The notes below the pieces were generated by a model that had not been told where the DNA came from, made no database searches, and saw nothing but the letters and a program-made list of their open reading frames with translations. Shown piece after piece: positions 27,671 to 36,962 of a DNA stretch of 64,000 nucleotides (position 1 is its first letter; each line of letters opens with the position of its first letter). Made by a program: the position numbers and the translations under genes. Source of the DNA: an uncultured Hyphomicrobiales bacterium (GTDB taxonomy: Bacteria; Pseudomonadota; Alphaproteobacteria; Rhizobiales; Beijerinckiaceae); the NCBI GenBank assembly GCA_903900975.1, contig CAIUPE010000054.1:1-64000 (forward strand), given 5' to 3'.

Positions 27671-28317
27671 AGGTAGCCATTATCGATTATGGTTCGGGCA
27701 ATCTGCACTCGGCCCACAAAGCGTTTGAGCGCGCCGCATCGGAATCTGGCCTCGGCGGCGAGATTGTTGTCACCTCCGACCCTGATTTCGTCCGCACTGC
27801 CGACCGCATCGTGCTACCGGGCGTTGGTGCGTTTGCCGATTGCCGTCGCGGGCTTAATGCTGTGCCCGGCATGGTAACGGCGATGACCGAAGCGGTGCAG
27901 GACAAAGGGCGGCCCTTTCTAGGCATTTGCGTCGGCATGCAATTGCTCGCCGATCGCGGGCTTGAGCACGAAACCACCGCAGGGCTCGGCTGGATCGGCG
28001 GCGATGTTGTCGAAATCAAGCCTAAGGATGCATCGCTCAAAATTCCGCATATGGGCTGGAACACGCTGGCTCAGAAGCGCGAGCATCCGCTCTTGGCGAA
28101 TATTCAAACGGGGCCTGATGGGCTGCATGCCTATTTCGTCCATTCGTTTCACGTGAATCCATCCGACCCCAAAGATGTGGTCGCCACGACCTCCTATGGC
28201 GGCGCGATTACCGCGCTGGTTGCCAAGGGCACGGTGGCGGGCACGCAGTTTCATCCCGAGAAGAGCCAAAAACTCGGCCTTGCTTTGATTGCCAATTTTC
28301 TGAGGTGGCGTCCGTGA
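27667..28317 (+). CDS. hisH: Imidazole glycerol phosphate synthase, glutaminase subunit
   Basis: Class I glutamine amidotransferase that supplies ammonia to HisF. The nucleophile is C88 in [11 protein letters not shown], and the His/Glu pair lies in [11 protein letters not shown] near the C-terminus. The N-terminal [21 protein letters not shown] is diagnostic. The product has 216 residues. Its start overlaps the DUF2628 stop by four bases and its stop overlaps the hisA start (GTGA). A parS-like sequence with one mismatch (28146-28159) lies within the codons for SFHVNP. Confidence 0.96.
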   Translation: MKVAIIDYGSGNLHSAHKAFERAASESGLGGEIVVTSDPDFVRTADRIVLPGVGAFADCRRGLNAVPGMVTAMTEAVQDKGRPFLGICVGMQLLADRGLEHETTAGLGWIGGDVVEIKPKDASLKIPHMGWNTLAQKREHPLLANIQTGPDGLHAYFVHSFHVNPSDPKDVVATTSYGGAITALVAKGTVAGTQFHPEKSQKLGLALIANFLRWRP

Positions 28318-29060
28318 TTTTGTTTCCTGCCATCGACCTGAAGGAAGGTCACTGCGTTCGCCTGATCCAAGGGGATATGGCGCAAGCCACCGTGTTCAGC
28401 GATTCACCTGCCGATCAAGCCGCGAGCTTTGAGACGCAGGGCTTTGAATGGCTCCATATTGTCGATCTCGACGGTGCTTTCGCCGGTAAACCCGTCAATG
28501 CCGAGGCGGTGCGTGCTATCGTCAAGCGGATTTCACTGCCCATTCAATTGGGCGGCGGCATTCGGGACATGCGCACGGTAGAAGGCTGGCTTGAAGCTGG
28601 TATTCGCCGCGTCATTATCGGCACGGCGGCTGTTAAAGACCCATCCTTTGTGCGCGAAGCCGCGCGGCGTTTTCCCGGTCGCGTAGCGGTTGGCATTGAT
28701 GCACGCGATGGCCGGGTTGCGGTGGATGGCTGGGCAAAGCTCTCGGAAATGTCGGCGGAAGAATTGGGCCTGCGCTTTCAAGATGCGGGTGTTGCCGCCA
28801 TTATTTATACAGATATTGCCCGCGATGGTCTGCTTAAGGGCTTGAACATCGACTCAACACTGGCGCTTGCCAACGCACTCACCATTCCAGTGATTGCGTC
28901 GGGCGGTTTGGCCTCGATCGAAGACATTGCCCGCCTGACGCAACCCGATTGTGCCGTCCTCGAAGGGGCGATTACCGGTCGCGCGCTTTATGATGGAAGG
29001 CTTGATCCTACCGAGGCTTTGGCGCTGATCCGTTCGCGGAAAGATGCAGCCCATGCTTAA
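28314..29060 (+). CDS. hisA: ProFAR isomerase (phosphoribosylformimino-AICAR-P isomerase)
   Basis: TIM-barrel isomerase, step four of histidine synthesis. [21 protein letters not shown] carries the first catalytic Asp, [17 protein letters not shown] and [14 protein letters not shown] (second catalytic Asp) follow, with the phosphate loop [13 protein letters not shown] at the end. The GTG at 28314 shares GTGA with the hisH stop and has GAGGTGG upstream, giving 248 residues; a GTG three codons earlier is possible. It overlaps hisF by eight bases. Confidence 0.96.
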   Translation: MILFPAIDLKEGHCVRLIQGDMAQATVFSDSPADQAASFETQGFEWLHIVDLDGAFAGKPVNAEAVRAIVKRISLPIQLGGGIRDMRTVEGWLEAGIRRVIIGTAAVKDPSFVREAARRFPGRVAVGIDARDGRVAVDGWAKLSEMSAEELGLRFQDAGVAAIIYTDIARDGLLKGLNIDSTLALANALTIPVIASGGLASIEDIARLTQPDCAVLEGAITGRALYDGRLDPTEALALIRSRKDAAHA

Positions 29061-29826
29061 GGTCCGCGTCATCCCATGCCTTGATGTGAAAGATGGTCGC
29101 GTCGTCAAAGGCGTGCAGTTTCTCGATCTGCGCGATGCGGGCGATCCGGTTGAATCCGCGATGGCTTATGATGCCGCAGGGGCCGATGAGCTCTGCTTTC
29201 TCGATATCACCGCCAGCCATGAAAACCGTGGCACCTTGATGGATGTGGTCAGCCGCACGGCGGAAGCTTGTTTTATGCCGCTGACCGTTGGCGGTGGCGT
29301 TCGCACCGTTGACGATATTCGCAATCTCTTGCTGGCGGGTGCCGATAAGGTCTCGATTATGACGGCTGCCGTGCATGACCGCGATTTCGTGCGGCGTGCG
29401 GCGGAAAAATTTGGCACGCAATGCATTGTCGTGGCGGTTGACGCTAAAAAAGTCTCGGGCGAGGGCGAACCGCTGCGCTGGGAAATCTTCACCCATGGCG
29501 GGCGTAAACCCACCGGCCTTGATGCGGTGGCTTACGCGCAAGAGGTTGCAGCCTTAGGCGCGGGTGAAATTCTGCTCACCTCGATGGATCGAGACGGCAC
29601 CAAAATCGGCTATGATATCCCGCTTACCCGCGCGATTGCCGATGCGGTATCGATCCCCGTGATCGCTTCAGGCGGCGTTGGTACGCTTGATCATATGGTC
29701 GAGGGTATTCGCGATGGCCATGCCAGCGCGGTTCTCGCCGCTTCCATTTTCCATTTCGGCGAGCACACGATCCGCGAGGCCAAAGAAAAGCTCCGCGCGA
29801 ATGGTTTGCCCGTGAGGATCGATTAA
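29053..29826 (+). CDS. hisF: Imidazole glycerol phosphate synthase, cyclase subunit
   Basis: TIM-barrel partner of HisH that makes imidazole glycerol phosphate and AICAR. Catalytic residues are in [18 protein letters not shown] (first Asp) and [15 protein letters not shown] (second Asp). [17 protein letters not shown] and [13 protein letters not shown] are phosphate-binding loops. ATG at 29053 ([12 protein letters not shown]) gives the usual 257 residues; an ATG three codons upstream is also possible. hisE begins directly after its stop. Confidence 0.96.
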   Translation: MLKVRVIPCLDVKDGRVVKGVQFLDLRDAGDPVESAMAYDAAGADELCFLDITASHENRGTLMDVVSRTAEACFMPLTVGGGVRTVDDIRNLLLAGADKVSIMTAAVHDRDFVRRAAEKFGTQCIVVAVDAKKVSGEGEPLRWEIFTHGGRKPTGLDAVAYAQEVAALGAGEILLTSMDRDGTKIGYDIPLTRAIADAVSIPVIASGGVGTLDHMVEGIRDGHASAVLAASIFHFGEHTIREAKEKLRANGLPVRID

Positions 29827-30150
29827 ATGTCAGGTTTTTCGCTTACCGATCTTGAACGTATTGTGGCGGAGCGGGCCAAAGCCTCGCCGGATGAATCCTA
29901 TACCGCCAAGCTCATCGCACGCGGCATGCCGGTTGCGGCCAAAAAGCTCGGCGAAGAAGCGGTGGAAGCCGTGATCGCCGCCGTAACCAATGATCGCGAG
30001 CATCTCGTGGCGGAAAGTGCCGATGTGATTTATCATCTGCTTGTTGTCCTCAAAGCGGCCAATATTCCGCTCGATGAGGTGATGGCTGAACTGAACCGGC
30101 GTACCGCGCAATCGGGACTGGCTGAAAAAGCCGCCCGGTCAATTGTCTAA
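29827..30150 (+). CDS. hisE: Phosphoribosyl-ATP pyrophosphatase
   Basis: MazG-like enzyme catalysing the second step of histidine synthesis. The helical bundle signatures are present in the 107-residue product: [29 protein letters not shown] (about 23-50) with the metal-binding EEAVE, then [18 protein letters not shown] (about 62-80). It is a stand-alone HisE; hisI is not in this window. The ATG lies at the hisF stop without a gap. Confidence 0.95.
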   Translation: MSGFSLTDLERIVAERAKASPDESYTAKLIARGMPVAAKKLGEEAVEAVIAAVTNDREHLVAESADVIYHLLVVLKAANIPLDEVMAELNRRTAQSGLAEKAARSIV

Positions 30151-30167
30151 CCTTGGACATTTAAAGC

Positions 30168-31157
30168 ATGAGCGGCATTCCCAGTTTTCTGTTCGAAGGC
30201 ACTGAAGCCGATGCTTTAGCCGAGGCACTCTCGCCCTATCGCGTGTTTACCCGTCAGGAATGGGCAGCGTTGCGCGCCGATACGCCGATGACGCTGACGG
30301 CGGATGATCTGCAGCGTCTGCAATCGCTCAGCGATCCGATTTCGCTCGATGAAGTCGTCGCCATCTATCTGCCGCTCTCGCGTTTGCTGTCGCTTTATGT
30401 GGCGGCGACCCAAGGCCTGTTCAAAGCAACCCAGCGCTTCCTGATGGCGGAAGATGGCAAGGTTCCCTATGTCATCGGGCTCGCAGGCTCGGTGAGTGCG
30501 GGCAAATCCACCACCGCACGTGTGTTGAAAGCGCTGTTATCGCGCTGGCCGAACACGCCAAAGGTGGAGCTTGTGACCACCGATGGTTTCCTGCTTCCGA
30601 ATGCGGAGCTGGAAGCGCTTGGCCTGATGGAACGTAAAGGCTTTCCGGAAAGCTATGATGGCACGGCCCTGATCCGGTTTTTATCCGACATCAAAGCCGG
30701 CAAGCACCATGTCGAAGCGCCGGTCTATTCCCACCTTGTCTATGATGTCGTCAAAGGCGAGAAAATCACCGTCGACCGCCCCGATATTCTGATTGTCGAG
30801 GGGTTGAACGTGTTGTTGCCTAATCGAATACCGAAAAGCAGCAAGCCGATCCCGTTCGTCTCGGATTTTTTCGACTTCTCGATCTATCTCGATGCGCCGG
30901 AAGCCGATCTCGAGCGTTGGTATGTCAATCGCTTCATGCGGTTGCGCGATACGGCCTTTCGCGATCCGCGCAGCTTTTTCCGCAAATATGCCGAATTAAG
31001 CGACGAGGCGGCCGAAGAGATGGCACGCTCCATCTGGCATCGGATCAATCTGCAAAATCTGCGCGAGAACATCGAGCCGACCCGGCCACGCGCCGATCTT
31101 GTGCTGACCAAAGGCGGCCAGCACAGCATCACGGAAGTAGCGCTCAGGAAATTGTAA
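30168..31157 (+). CDS. coaA: Pantothenate kinase (type I)
   Basis: First committed step of coenzyme A synthesis. The P-loop is [17 protein letters not shown] (about 102-118), then [30 protein letters not shown], and YSHLVYDVV and IVEGLNVL in order. The ending [19 protein letters not shown] is the conserved C-terminus. The 329-residue length is normal. It follows hisE by 17 bases, a conserved Hyphomicrobiales link, and overlaps the adenosine-kinase-like gene by 14 bases tail to tail. Confidence 0.96.
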   Translation: MSGIPSFLFEGTEADALAEALSPYRVFTRQEWAALRADTPMTLTADDLQRLQSLSDPISLDEVVAIYLPLSRLLSLYVAATQGLFKATQRFLMAEDGKVPYVIGLAGSVSAGKSTTARVLKALLSRWPNTPKVELVTTDGFLLPNAELEALGLMERKGFPESYDGTALIRFLSDIKAGKHHVEAPVYSHLVYDVVKGEKITVDRPDILIVEGLNVLLPNRIPKSSKPIPFVSDFFDFSIYLDAPEADLERWYVNRFMRLRDTAFRDPRSFFRKYAELSDEAAEEMARSIWHRINLQNLRENIEPTRPRADLVLTKGGQHSITEVALRKL

Positions 31158-32148
31158 GCCCGCTCTCGGCGGCCAGATCCTTCAGGCTCGTTTGCGGCCG
31201 CGCACCCAGATGCTGAATGACTTCGGAGGCGGCCAAAGCCCCCATGCGGGCGCAATTCTCGTGATCGATGCCGCGCGCCAGCCCTAATAGAAAGCCAGCT
31301 GCGAACATATCGCCCGCGCCTGTTGTATCCACCAGCGTCTCAATCGGATGCGCGGCAACCGCTTTGGTGCCCTCATGCGACACAAGGAGCGAGCCGTGCT
31401 CGGAGCGGGTAACCACCCCCAACGTACCTTCTTGGCGAAGGGCAGCCAGCGCCGTGTCAAAATCCGCCGTGGCATAGAGGCTTTTCAGCTCATGCTCATT
31501 GGCGAATAGAATATCGATGGTTTTATCGCGCAGTAATTCGCGGAATTCGTCGCGATAACGATCAACGCAAAAACTGTCCGATAGCGTAATCGACACCTTA
31601 CGACCCGCGCGATGGGCGATGCCCGCCGCCTTGCGGAACGCTTCTTTTGCATCGGGTGGATCCCAGAGATAGCCTTCGAGATAGGTGATCGCTGAGGCCT
31701 CAACCGTTGCCTCGTCAATATCCGCGGGCGATAGCAGCTGGCAGGCGCCAAGATAGGTGTTCATCGTCCGCTCGCCATCGGGCGTCACGAGAATGAAGCT
31801 GCGGGCAGTGGCGGGTCCATCCACCGAGCGGAGCGTTTCGAAATGCACGCCGATGGCGCGGATGTCATGGGTGAACACATCCCCCACCGCGTCTTGCCGG
31901 ACTTTGCCGATAAAGGCGGCTTTTCCGCCCAAAGAAGCGATACCCACCGTGGTATTGGCCGCCGAGCCGCCAGAAATGATCGTTGCCGGACCCATCGCGC
32001 TATAAAGCCGCTCGGCCTCCGTCTCGTCGATCAGGCGCATGGAGCCTTTGGAGAGATGGTTAGCGAGGAGAAAATCATCCTCCGTGTAGGCCAAAACATC
32101 AACAATCGCATTGCCGATGCCTAAGACGTCATGGGATTGCAGGGCCAT
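31144..32148 (-). CDS. PfkB-family kinase, adenosine-kinase-like
   Basis: A ribokinase-fold sugar/nucleoside kinase of 334 residues. [25 protein letters not shown] (about 62-86) and the catalytic-Asp and anion-hole motif [21 protein letters not shown] (about 275-295) are intact. The whole-protein pattern, including [19 protein letters not shown] and [13 protein letters not shown], matches the group commonly annotated as adenosine kinase in alphaproteobacteria; substrate is not proven by sequence. ATG at 32148 is preferred because GGAAAG lies eight bases upstream; ATG at 32163 is the alternative. Confidence 0.88.
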   Translation of the reverse strand: MALQSHDVLGIGNAIVDVLAYTEDDFLLANHLSKGSMRLIDETEAERLYSAMGPATIISGGSAANTTVGIASLGGKAAFIGKVRQDAVGDVFTHDIRAIGVHFETLRSVDGPATARSFILVTPDGERTMNTYLGACQLLSPADIDEATVEASAITYLEGYLWDPPDAKEAFRKAAGIAHRAGRKVSITLSDSFCVDRYRDEFRELLRDKTIDILFANEHELKSLYATADFDTALAALRQEGTLGVVTRSEHGSLLVSHEGTKAVAAHPIETLVDTTGAGDMFAAGFLLGLARGIDHENCARMGALAASEVIQHLGARPQTSLKDLAAESGLTIS

Positions 32149-32208
32149 CGAAAGACTTTCCATTTGAAGGGGTGGCGGTCGCCCGTTTGACAGTGCGATC
32201 CGCTGCCG

Positions 32209-32580
32209 TCAAGTACGGTTGCGTTTGCGCGCTAGGTCAAGAAGCGTAAGATGGGCGTCGAGCTCGGCTTCGGAGAGGTTGCCAATATCGCGCGCCAGAC
32301 GATTGGCCAATTCCGTTGCTTTGGTTGGCAATCCGGCCGTTTCGATCGTTATTTTAGGGTCCGATAGATCGGCCAGCCGCTGCAATTCGTCCGCCTCGTC
32401 CCAGATAATGTTAAAATAATGGATGACGCGCTGAACAAAGCTCCAATTGGGTTTTGACCGACGGCCATGCTCCAATGCCGAGAGATAGGTCGGAGTGACA
32501 CCGAGTTCTTCGGCCATGTCTTTCAAAAGTAGCCCGCGCGATTCCCGCAGATGCCGCAAGCGTTCGCCAAAAGGTGTCAT
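32209..32580 (-). CDS. XRE-family helix-turn-helix protein
   Basis: The 123-residue protein begins with an HTH of the Cro/C1 type (FGERLRHLRESRGLLLKDMAEELGVTPTYLSALEHGRR, residues 4-40), then a helical C-terminal region (YFNIIWDEADELQRLADLS, KATELANRLARDIGNLSEAELDAHL). No ligand or protease domain is seen, and the regulon is unknown. Its start ATG overlaps the smr stop by four bases, so it is co-expressed with smr and mltA. Similar small regulators sit beside smr in related genomes. Confidence 0.85.
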   Translation of the reverse strand: MTPFGERLRHLRESRGLLLKDMAEELGVTPTYLSALEHGRRSKPNWSFVQRVIHYFNIIWDEADELQRLADLSDPKITIETAGLPTKATELANRLARDIGNLSEAELDAHLTLLDLARKRNRT

Positions 32581-33188
32581 TCCGCACCCATGCCCCGTTT
32601 GCGACGAATTCGGACATAGAGAGCGCCAGATCCGCCGTGATGGGCCGCCGCCGGCTCAAAGCCAATCACAAAGGGCCGCATATCAGGCATTTTCAACCAA
32701 TGGGGAACGATACGCCGCAAAACACCGCGTTCTTCAAAAATCCCATGATCGTTGGTACCGGATGTGCCTTTACCGGTGACGACCAGAATGACCGAATAGC
32801 CCATCTGATGCGCGCCAACGACAAACCGGCGCAGCGCTTCATGCGCCTCATCCTGACGCTTACCATGGAGATCGATCACAGAATCAATCGTTTGCGCGCC
32901 ACGCGACAAGCGCTGACGCAAGCGTCGTTCGAGCGGTGCCAACGGCGGCAAAGCAACTTTTGCCTGCTTTACTGCCGGAGTAACCACAACGGGTTCAACC
33001 TTGGGAACCTTTATCCGTTTGGCTGGAGGGGGTGGAGGCGGTTTGCTGTCGACAACCAGGTCAAAGATTGCCTCCTCATCGAGGGGCTTGGAAAGTGCTC
33101 GATGAATAGGGGCAACATGTTTTGTTACATGTGTCCACAACGACACTTCATCGGGTGTCAATATCCGTTTTCGTCGCCCGCCCGCCAT
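32577..33188 (-). CDS. Smr-domain protein
   Basis: The product starts MAGGRRKRILTPDEVSLW. A proline-rich, charged linker with a run of prolines (about 50-75) leads to a C-terminal Smr domain (IDLHGKRQDEAHEALRRFV, VILVVTGKG, MRPFVIGFEPAAAHHGGSGALYVRIRRKRG). Smr domains are nucleases or nucleic-acid-binding modules; this stand-alone form has unknown targets. ATG at 33188, six bases after the mltA stop, is preferred, giving 203 residues; the upstream in-frame extension lies inside mltA and has no homology. Confidence 0.9.
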   Translation of the reverse strand: MAGGRRKRILTPDEVSLWTHVTKHVAPIHRALSKPLDEEAIFDLVVDSKPPPPPPAKRIKVPKVEPVVVTPAVKQAKVALPPLAPLERRLRQRLSRGAQTIDSVIDLHGKRQDEAHEALRRFVVGAHQMGYSVILVVTGKGTSGTNDHGIFEERGVLRRIVPHWLKMPDMRPFVIGFEPAAAHHGGSGALYVRIRRKRGMGAE

Positions 33189-33193
33189 GCCAC

Positions 33194-34279
33194 CTATCCC
33201 CTTGGCAAGAGAACGATGAATTCTCCCGGATGCCTGATCGCCCCCGCATGTCGACCAGCTTGGGCGCCCGAACCAATAAAGAGATCCGCGCGCGCTGCGC
33301 CCAGAATCGCCGACCCCGTATCTTGCGCCACCATCAAACGCGAAAAATGCCCGATTTGTCCATGCCCATCCGGCACATCGGCCGAAATGAAAAACGGCAA
33401 GCCATAACTCCATTGCCGACGATCAACCGCGATTGACCGGCCCGCATCCAGTGTCGTCGAAGCAGCCCCGATTGGACCCTCATGCGGTTCAAGCTGTTGG
33501 CTGAGTGCAAAGAAAATATACGACCGATTCAAGCGCATCAGCCGCATCGCCTGCTCCGGATTGGCCCGGAGCCACTCTTTCAAACGTTCTAACGTGATAT
33601 CGGCCAAAGCCATAAGGCCTTCGGCGACCATGACTTTGGCAATCGTCGTATAAGCATGTCCATTACGGCCGGCATAAGTGAGCCGGCATAGAGTTCCATC
33701 CGGCAGGCGTATACGGGCGGAGCCTTGAATTTGGGCGAAAAACAACTCCACTTGATCAGGCAAATAGACCAGTTCGAGATTTTTACCTGCCAAGGCGCCA
33801 TCCTCAATGGCCGCACGATCAAAATAAGGCTCAAAGCCACTCGCGTTGCGGCGTCCGGCGGATAATCCTTCGAGCGGTGAAGGCTCGTCCTGCGCAAAAG
33901 TAACCAAATCATCGGGTCGCGCCAATACAGGGACGGAAAACACCTTCGTCTTTTCCATAGACCCCAGAATTTCTGGCTCGTAATAGCCAGTCAGAAATCC
34001 TCGGCCCTGATCGGGCTTTACGATAAAGGGCCTAAAATGCGTTTCGAAAAAAGCCTGTGCGCTGCGTCCATCGGCGTTTTCTAAAAGGGCCGCGCGATAG
34101 ATTGACAGCAAGCCCGGATGCCTAAAACAAGCAGGGCGAAGATGCACGGTATCGGCTAAGTCGGTTTTTGCCGATTTTAAGAAGGTTTGAAAAGCAGCCG
34201 AATGGTCATCCTCTTGCCAGCCAACGATTGACGAGAATTCGACCAATTGTAGGCTGGCATCGAGCAAAGGAGGCAGCAT
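33194..34279 (-). CDS. mltA: MltA-type membrane-bound lytic transglycosylase
   Basis: Cleaves glycan strands of peptidoglycan to anhydromuropeptides. The MltA domain (GFLTGYYEPEILGS near 92-105, VYLPDQVELFFAQIQGSARIRLPDG near 170-195) is followed by the 3D domain whose catalytic Asp is in MVAQDTGSAILGAARADLFIGSGAQAG near the C-terminus. The 361-residue product lacks a clear signal peptide or lipobox; MLPPLLDASLQLVEF is only weakly hydrophobic. Either export uses an uncalled upstream start or the true start differs. It is ten bases downstream of the Tim44-like gene. Confidence 0.92.
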   Translation of the reverse strand: MLPPLLDASLQLVEFSSIVGWQEDDHSAAFQTFLKSAKTDLADTVHLRPACFRHPGLLSIYRAALLENADGRSAQAFFETHFRPFIVKPDQGRGFLTGYYEPEILGSMEKTKVFSVPVLARPDDLVTFAQDEPSPLEGLSAGRRNASGFEPYFDRAAIEDGALAGKNLELVYLPDQVELFFAQIQGSARIRLPDGTLCRLTYAGRNGHAYTTIAKVMVAEGLMALADITLERLKEWLRANPEQAMRLMRLNRSYIFFALSQQLEPHEGPIGAASTTLDAGRSIAVDRRQWSYGLPFFISADVPDGHGQIGHFSRLMVAQDTGSAILGAARADLFIGSGAQAGRHAGAIRHPGEFIVLLPRG

Positions 34280-34288
34280 GGAATTGGC

Positions 34289-34969
34289 TTAATGTCCCGC
34301 CTCGGTGGCAATCAATTTCCAGACTGGATCACGGCTTCCAATGTCACGGGCAAAGGTCCAGACATCGGTGACGTCGACCACTTTGTCGACAGTTCCATCC
34401 GTCACAATACCTGCGGCATCGCGTGTCGCGGTGATTAATTTCGACAAAAACTGAACGGTAATCTGGGCGGTCTGATCGCGAAGAAGCACGAATTTGATCT
34501 CGGCCTTCTCAATACCAACAAAGGTCGTTTCGACCGTTTCGCCCCGTTTCTCGCGATCAGCAATCGCCGCAACGAAGCTTTCGAACACATCCCGCGACAG
34601 CAGATCCCGCAAGGTTGTTCGGTCGCCCGCCGCAAAAGCAACGACGATGGCTTCATAAGCGGCACGGGCACCAGAAATGAAATGACGTCCATCAAACGAA
34701 GGATCACGCAACACTAGCCCGTCAAGCGCTTCAAATAACGGCGTACCAGCTTCAGCCACGCCTTTCCAGCGCGCGGGATCGCGTTCTTCCGTAATCTCAT
34801 CGGTAGGCTGGGGGGCCGGTTGAACAAGCGTCAAAGGAGGCCGAGGCCGTACACGCTGAGAGCGGGTATCCCTATCGGTTCGGGTTCCCAAGACGCTATA
34901 TAATCGCCATCCGACAAAAATGGCGAGGGCGAGAAAAACAACGATCGACAAATCAAAACCATCCTGCAT
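34289..34969 (-). CDS. Tim44-like domain protein
   Basis: The product starts MQDGFDLSIVVFLALAIFVGWRLYSVLG, a single N-terminal membrane anchor (about 6-24). A charged Pro-rich linker leads into a Tim44-like domain (SFDGRHFISGARAAYEAIVVAFAAGDRTTLRDLLSRDVFESF near 95-135, ending with DIGSRDPVWKLIATEAG). The alphaproteobacterial TimA group is related to mitochondrial Tim44; its bacterial role is not settled. ATG at 34969 is chosen from the family N-terminus. It is divergent from secB, whose product handles pre-proteins. Confidence 0.86.
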   Translation of the reverse strand: MQDGFDLSIVVFLALAIFVGWRLYSVLGTRTDRDTRSQRVRPRPPLTLVQPAPQPTDEITEERDPARWKGVAEAGTPLFEALDGLVLRDPSFDGRHFISGARAAYEAIVVAFAAGDRTTLRDLLSRDVFESFVAAIADREKRGETVETTFVGIEKAEIKFVLLRDQTAQITVQFLSKLITATRDAAGIVTDGTVDKVVDVTDVWTFARDIGSRDPVWKLIATEAGH

Positions 34970-35140
34970 GAGAAACCAATTATTGCCGTTTAAGGACTGA
35001 CGATGCTGCCATCCCATTCATATAGGGGATTTTGATACAAAAATCCAAATCAGCGCGGCTTGACCCTATCGCAAAAATCACGTTCTGGTCTTTTTCAATA
35101 TACCAAGTACGGACCAAACTGTTTTTCACGGAGAGTTTTT

Positions 35141-35602
35141 ATGACTGACGCTACCAATCCAACGATACCGAGCCTTTCTTCGCTCGGCCAATACATCAAG
35201 GATCTCTCCTTCGAAAATCCAAATGCGCCGCAATCGCTTGCACCAAGAGAAAACGGGCCGAACATTTCAATCGCGGTCAATGTCAACGCCAAGCAATTGG
35301 CCGAGTTCGACTTTGAAATCGAGTTGACGCTGGAAGGAAAAGCCGAAGAAGCCGACGGACTGATGTTCCAGTTTGAATTGCTATATGCGGGAATATTCCG
35401 GATTCAGAACATTCCAGCCGAAAATCTTCAACCCGTTGTGATGATTGAATGTCCGCGACTGTTGTTCCCCTTCGCGCGGCAAATTGTGGCTGATTGCGTT
35501 CGTAACGGTGGCTTCCCGCCGCTTTACATTGATCCGATCGATTTTGCAGGATTGTATCAGCAGAAAATGGCCCAATTGGCCCCTTCTGCCGGCAATGCCT
35601 AA
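35141..35602 (+). CDS. secB: Protein-export chaperone SecB
   Basis: Tetrameric chaperone keeping pre-proteins unfolded for SecA. The 153-residue product has [20 protein letters not shown] (about 12-31), [19 protein letters not shown] and the highly conserved [34 protein letters not shown] (about 105-138). ATG at 35141 has GGAGAG upstream; the longer frame from 35060 has no homology. It is the only plus-strand gene in the left origin-proximal block and ends 12 bases from the dnaQ 3' end. Confidence 0.96.
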   Translation: MTDATNPTIPSLSSLGQYIKDLSFENPNAPQSLAPRENGPNISIAVNVNAKQLAEFDFEIELTLEGKAEEADGLMFQFELLYAGIFRIQNIPAENLQPVVMIECPRLLFPFARQIVADCVRNGGFPPLYIDPIDFAGLYQQKMAQLAPSAGNA

Positions 35603-35614
35603 AAAGGTTAAAAC

Positions 35615-36334
35615 TCAGGCGTCATCTGTCTCGCGAATATAGTCATTCCAGATCAGATCGCCGCCAAGTGTCGCGACAAATTGGCGGTGGGCAGCCAGTT
35701 CGGCTGCCTGCAACCGCTCCGGCAAGACGTGCGGTCTTTTAAGCATAGGACGCGCGTGCGAAAGGTTAGCTGACAATCGTTCGACGGCGGCAGTTTCCAC
35801 CGTTGCCAAACCGAGATCAGCCTGGCGACCGCCGGTCAGTTCAATATAAACTTCAGCTAATATTTCAGAGTCGAGCAAAGCGCCATGTTTGGTGCGCCTT
35901 GAATTATCGATATTGTAACGCTGGCAAAGGGCGTCGAGGCTATTTGGGCCAAATGGGTGCTTTCGACGCGCGATTTGAAGCGTATCGACAACCCTTTCCG
36001 GGGCGATGCCCGACATTTTTACCCGCACAAGTTCAGCATTGATAAAGCCCATATCGAAGGATGCATTATGGGCAACCAGCGCAGCATCACCAATAAAATC
36101 AATAAAATCCTGCGCGATATCAGCAAATAACGGCTTGTCGGCCAGAAATTCGGAGGATAGGCCATGCACGCGAAAGGCTCCGTCCGGCATATCCCGTTCG
36201 GGATTGAGATAGACGTGGAACGTTTGACCCGTCGGCAGGCGATTGATCATTTCGACGCAGCCGATTTCAACAATCCGGTCACCGCCCAACGGATTGAGGC
36301 CGGTTGTTTCCGTGTCAAAAACAATCTCACGCAT
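35615..36334 (-). CDS. dnaQ: DNA polymerase III epsilon subunit (3'-5' proofreading exonuclease)
   Basis: DEDDh proofreading exonuclease of the replicative polymerase. Exo I is EIVFDTETTGLNPLGGDRIVEIG (about 3-25), Exo II is ALVAHNASFDMGFINAEL (about 95-112) and Exo III is RTKHGALLDSEILAEVYIEL (about 155-174). The ATG at 36334 overlaps the coaE stop by eight bases. The longer upstream frame lies inside coaE. The C-terminal tail contains the polymerase-binding region. The aroE-coaE-dnaQ order is conserved near alphaproteobacterial origins. Confidence 0.96.
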   Translation of the reverse strand: MREIVFDTETTGLNPLGGDRIVEIGCVEMINRLPTGQTFHVYLNPERDMPDGAFRVHGLSSEFLADKPLFADIAQDFIDFIGDAALVAHNASFDMGFINAELVRVKMSGIAPERVVDTLQIARRKHPFGPNSLDALCQRYNIDNSRRTKHGALLDSEILAEVYIELTGGRQADLGLATVETAAVERLSANLSHARPMLKRPHVLPERLQAAELAAHRQFVATLGGDLIWNDYIRETDDA

Positions 36335-36962
36335 CGTATTGGCTCTTTCCTGCCGCTGATTGTGCCGCTCGACCGGTGCGACCGATAAAGGCGCGGATCG
36401 CTGCATCGACCTGCGCGCCAGCATGGGCCAGCCCATGGCTGGTATCAATCACAAGATGTGCGCGCTGCCGCTTTTGTTGATCCGGCACTTGCCGCGCCAG
36501 AATCTGGCTAAAGCGCTCGTCCGTCATTCCCGGTCGAGCCAAGACGCGAGCTTTCTGGGTTTCAACATCGGTTGACACGACAAGAATGGCATCACAGCGG
36601 CGCTCGCCCATGGTCTCAAAAAGCAAGGGAATATCGAGCACCACGAGCGGCGTCGCGGATTGAACGGCCCGATCCAAAAATACCCGTTCGGCTTCGCGAA
36701 CCAGCGGATGAATAATCTGTTCCAAGCGCTTCATCGCGGCGGGATTGCCCAATACATAAGGTGAAAGGCGCGTTCGATCGACTACCCCGTCCACCACCGT
36801 GCCCGGAAACGCTTCTTCAATCAAAAGAGCAGCTTTTCCGTGATATAGCGCATGGACGGTCGCATCAGCGTCATGCACGGGGACGCCACGCTCGCGAAAC
36901 AGCTGCGCGGTCGCCGATTTTCCCATCCCGATTGATCCGGTCAGACCTAAAACAAAGGTCAC
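36327..36962 (-). CDS. coaE: Dephospho-CoA kinase
   Basis: Last step of coenzyme A synthesis. The P-loop is GLTGSIGMGKSATAQLF (about 6-22), followed by PVHDADATVHALYHG, DIPLLFETMGERRCDAILVV and RQVPDQQKRQRAHLVIDTSHG (lid and base-binding region). The product has 211 residues with an ATG at 36962 that shares ATGA with the aroE stop. A Gln/Ala/Lys-rich tail follows the domain. Confidence 0.95.
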   Translation of the reverse strand: MTFVLGLTGSIGMGKSATAQLFRERGVPVHDADATVHALYHGKAALLIEEAFPGTVVDGVVDRTRLSPYVLGNPAAMKRLEQIIHPLVREAERVFLDRAVQSATPLVVLDIPLLFETMGERRCDAILVVSTDVETQKARVLARPGMTDERFSQILARQVPDQQKRQRAHLVIDTSHGLAHAGAQVDAAIRAFIGRTGRAAQSAAGKSQYDA

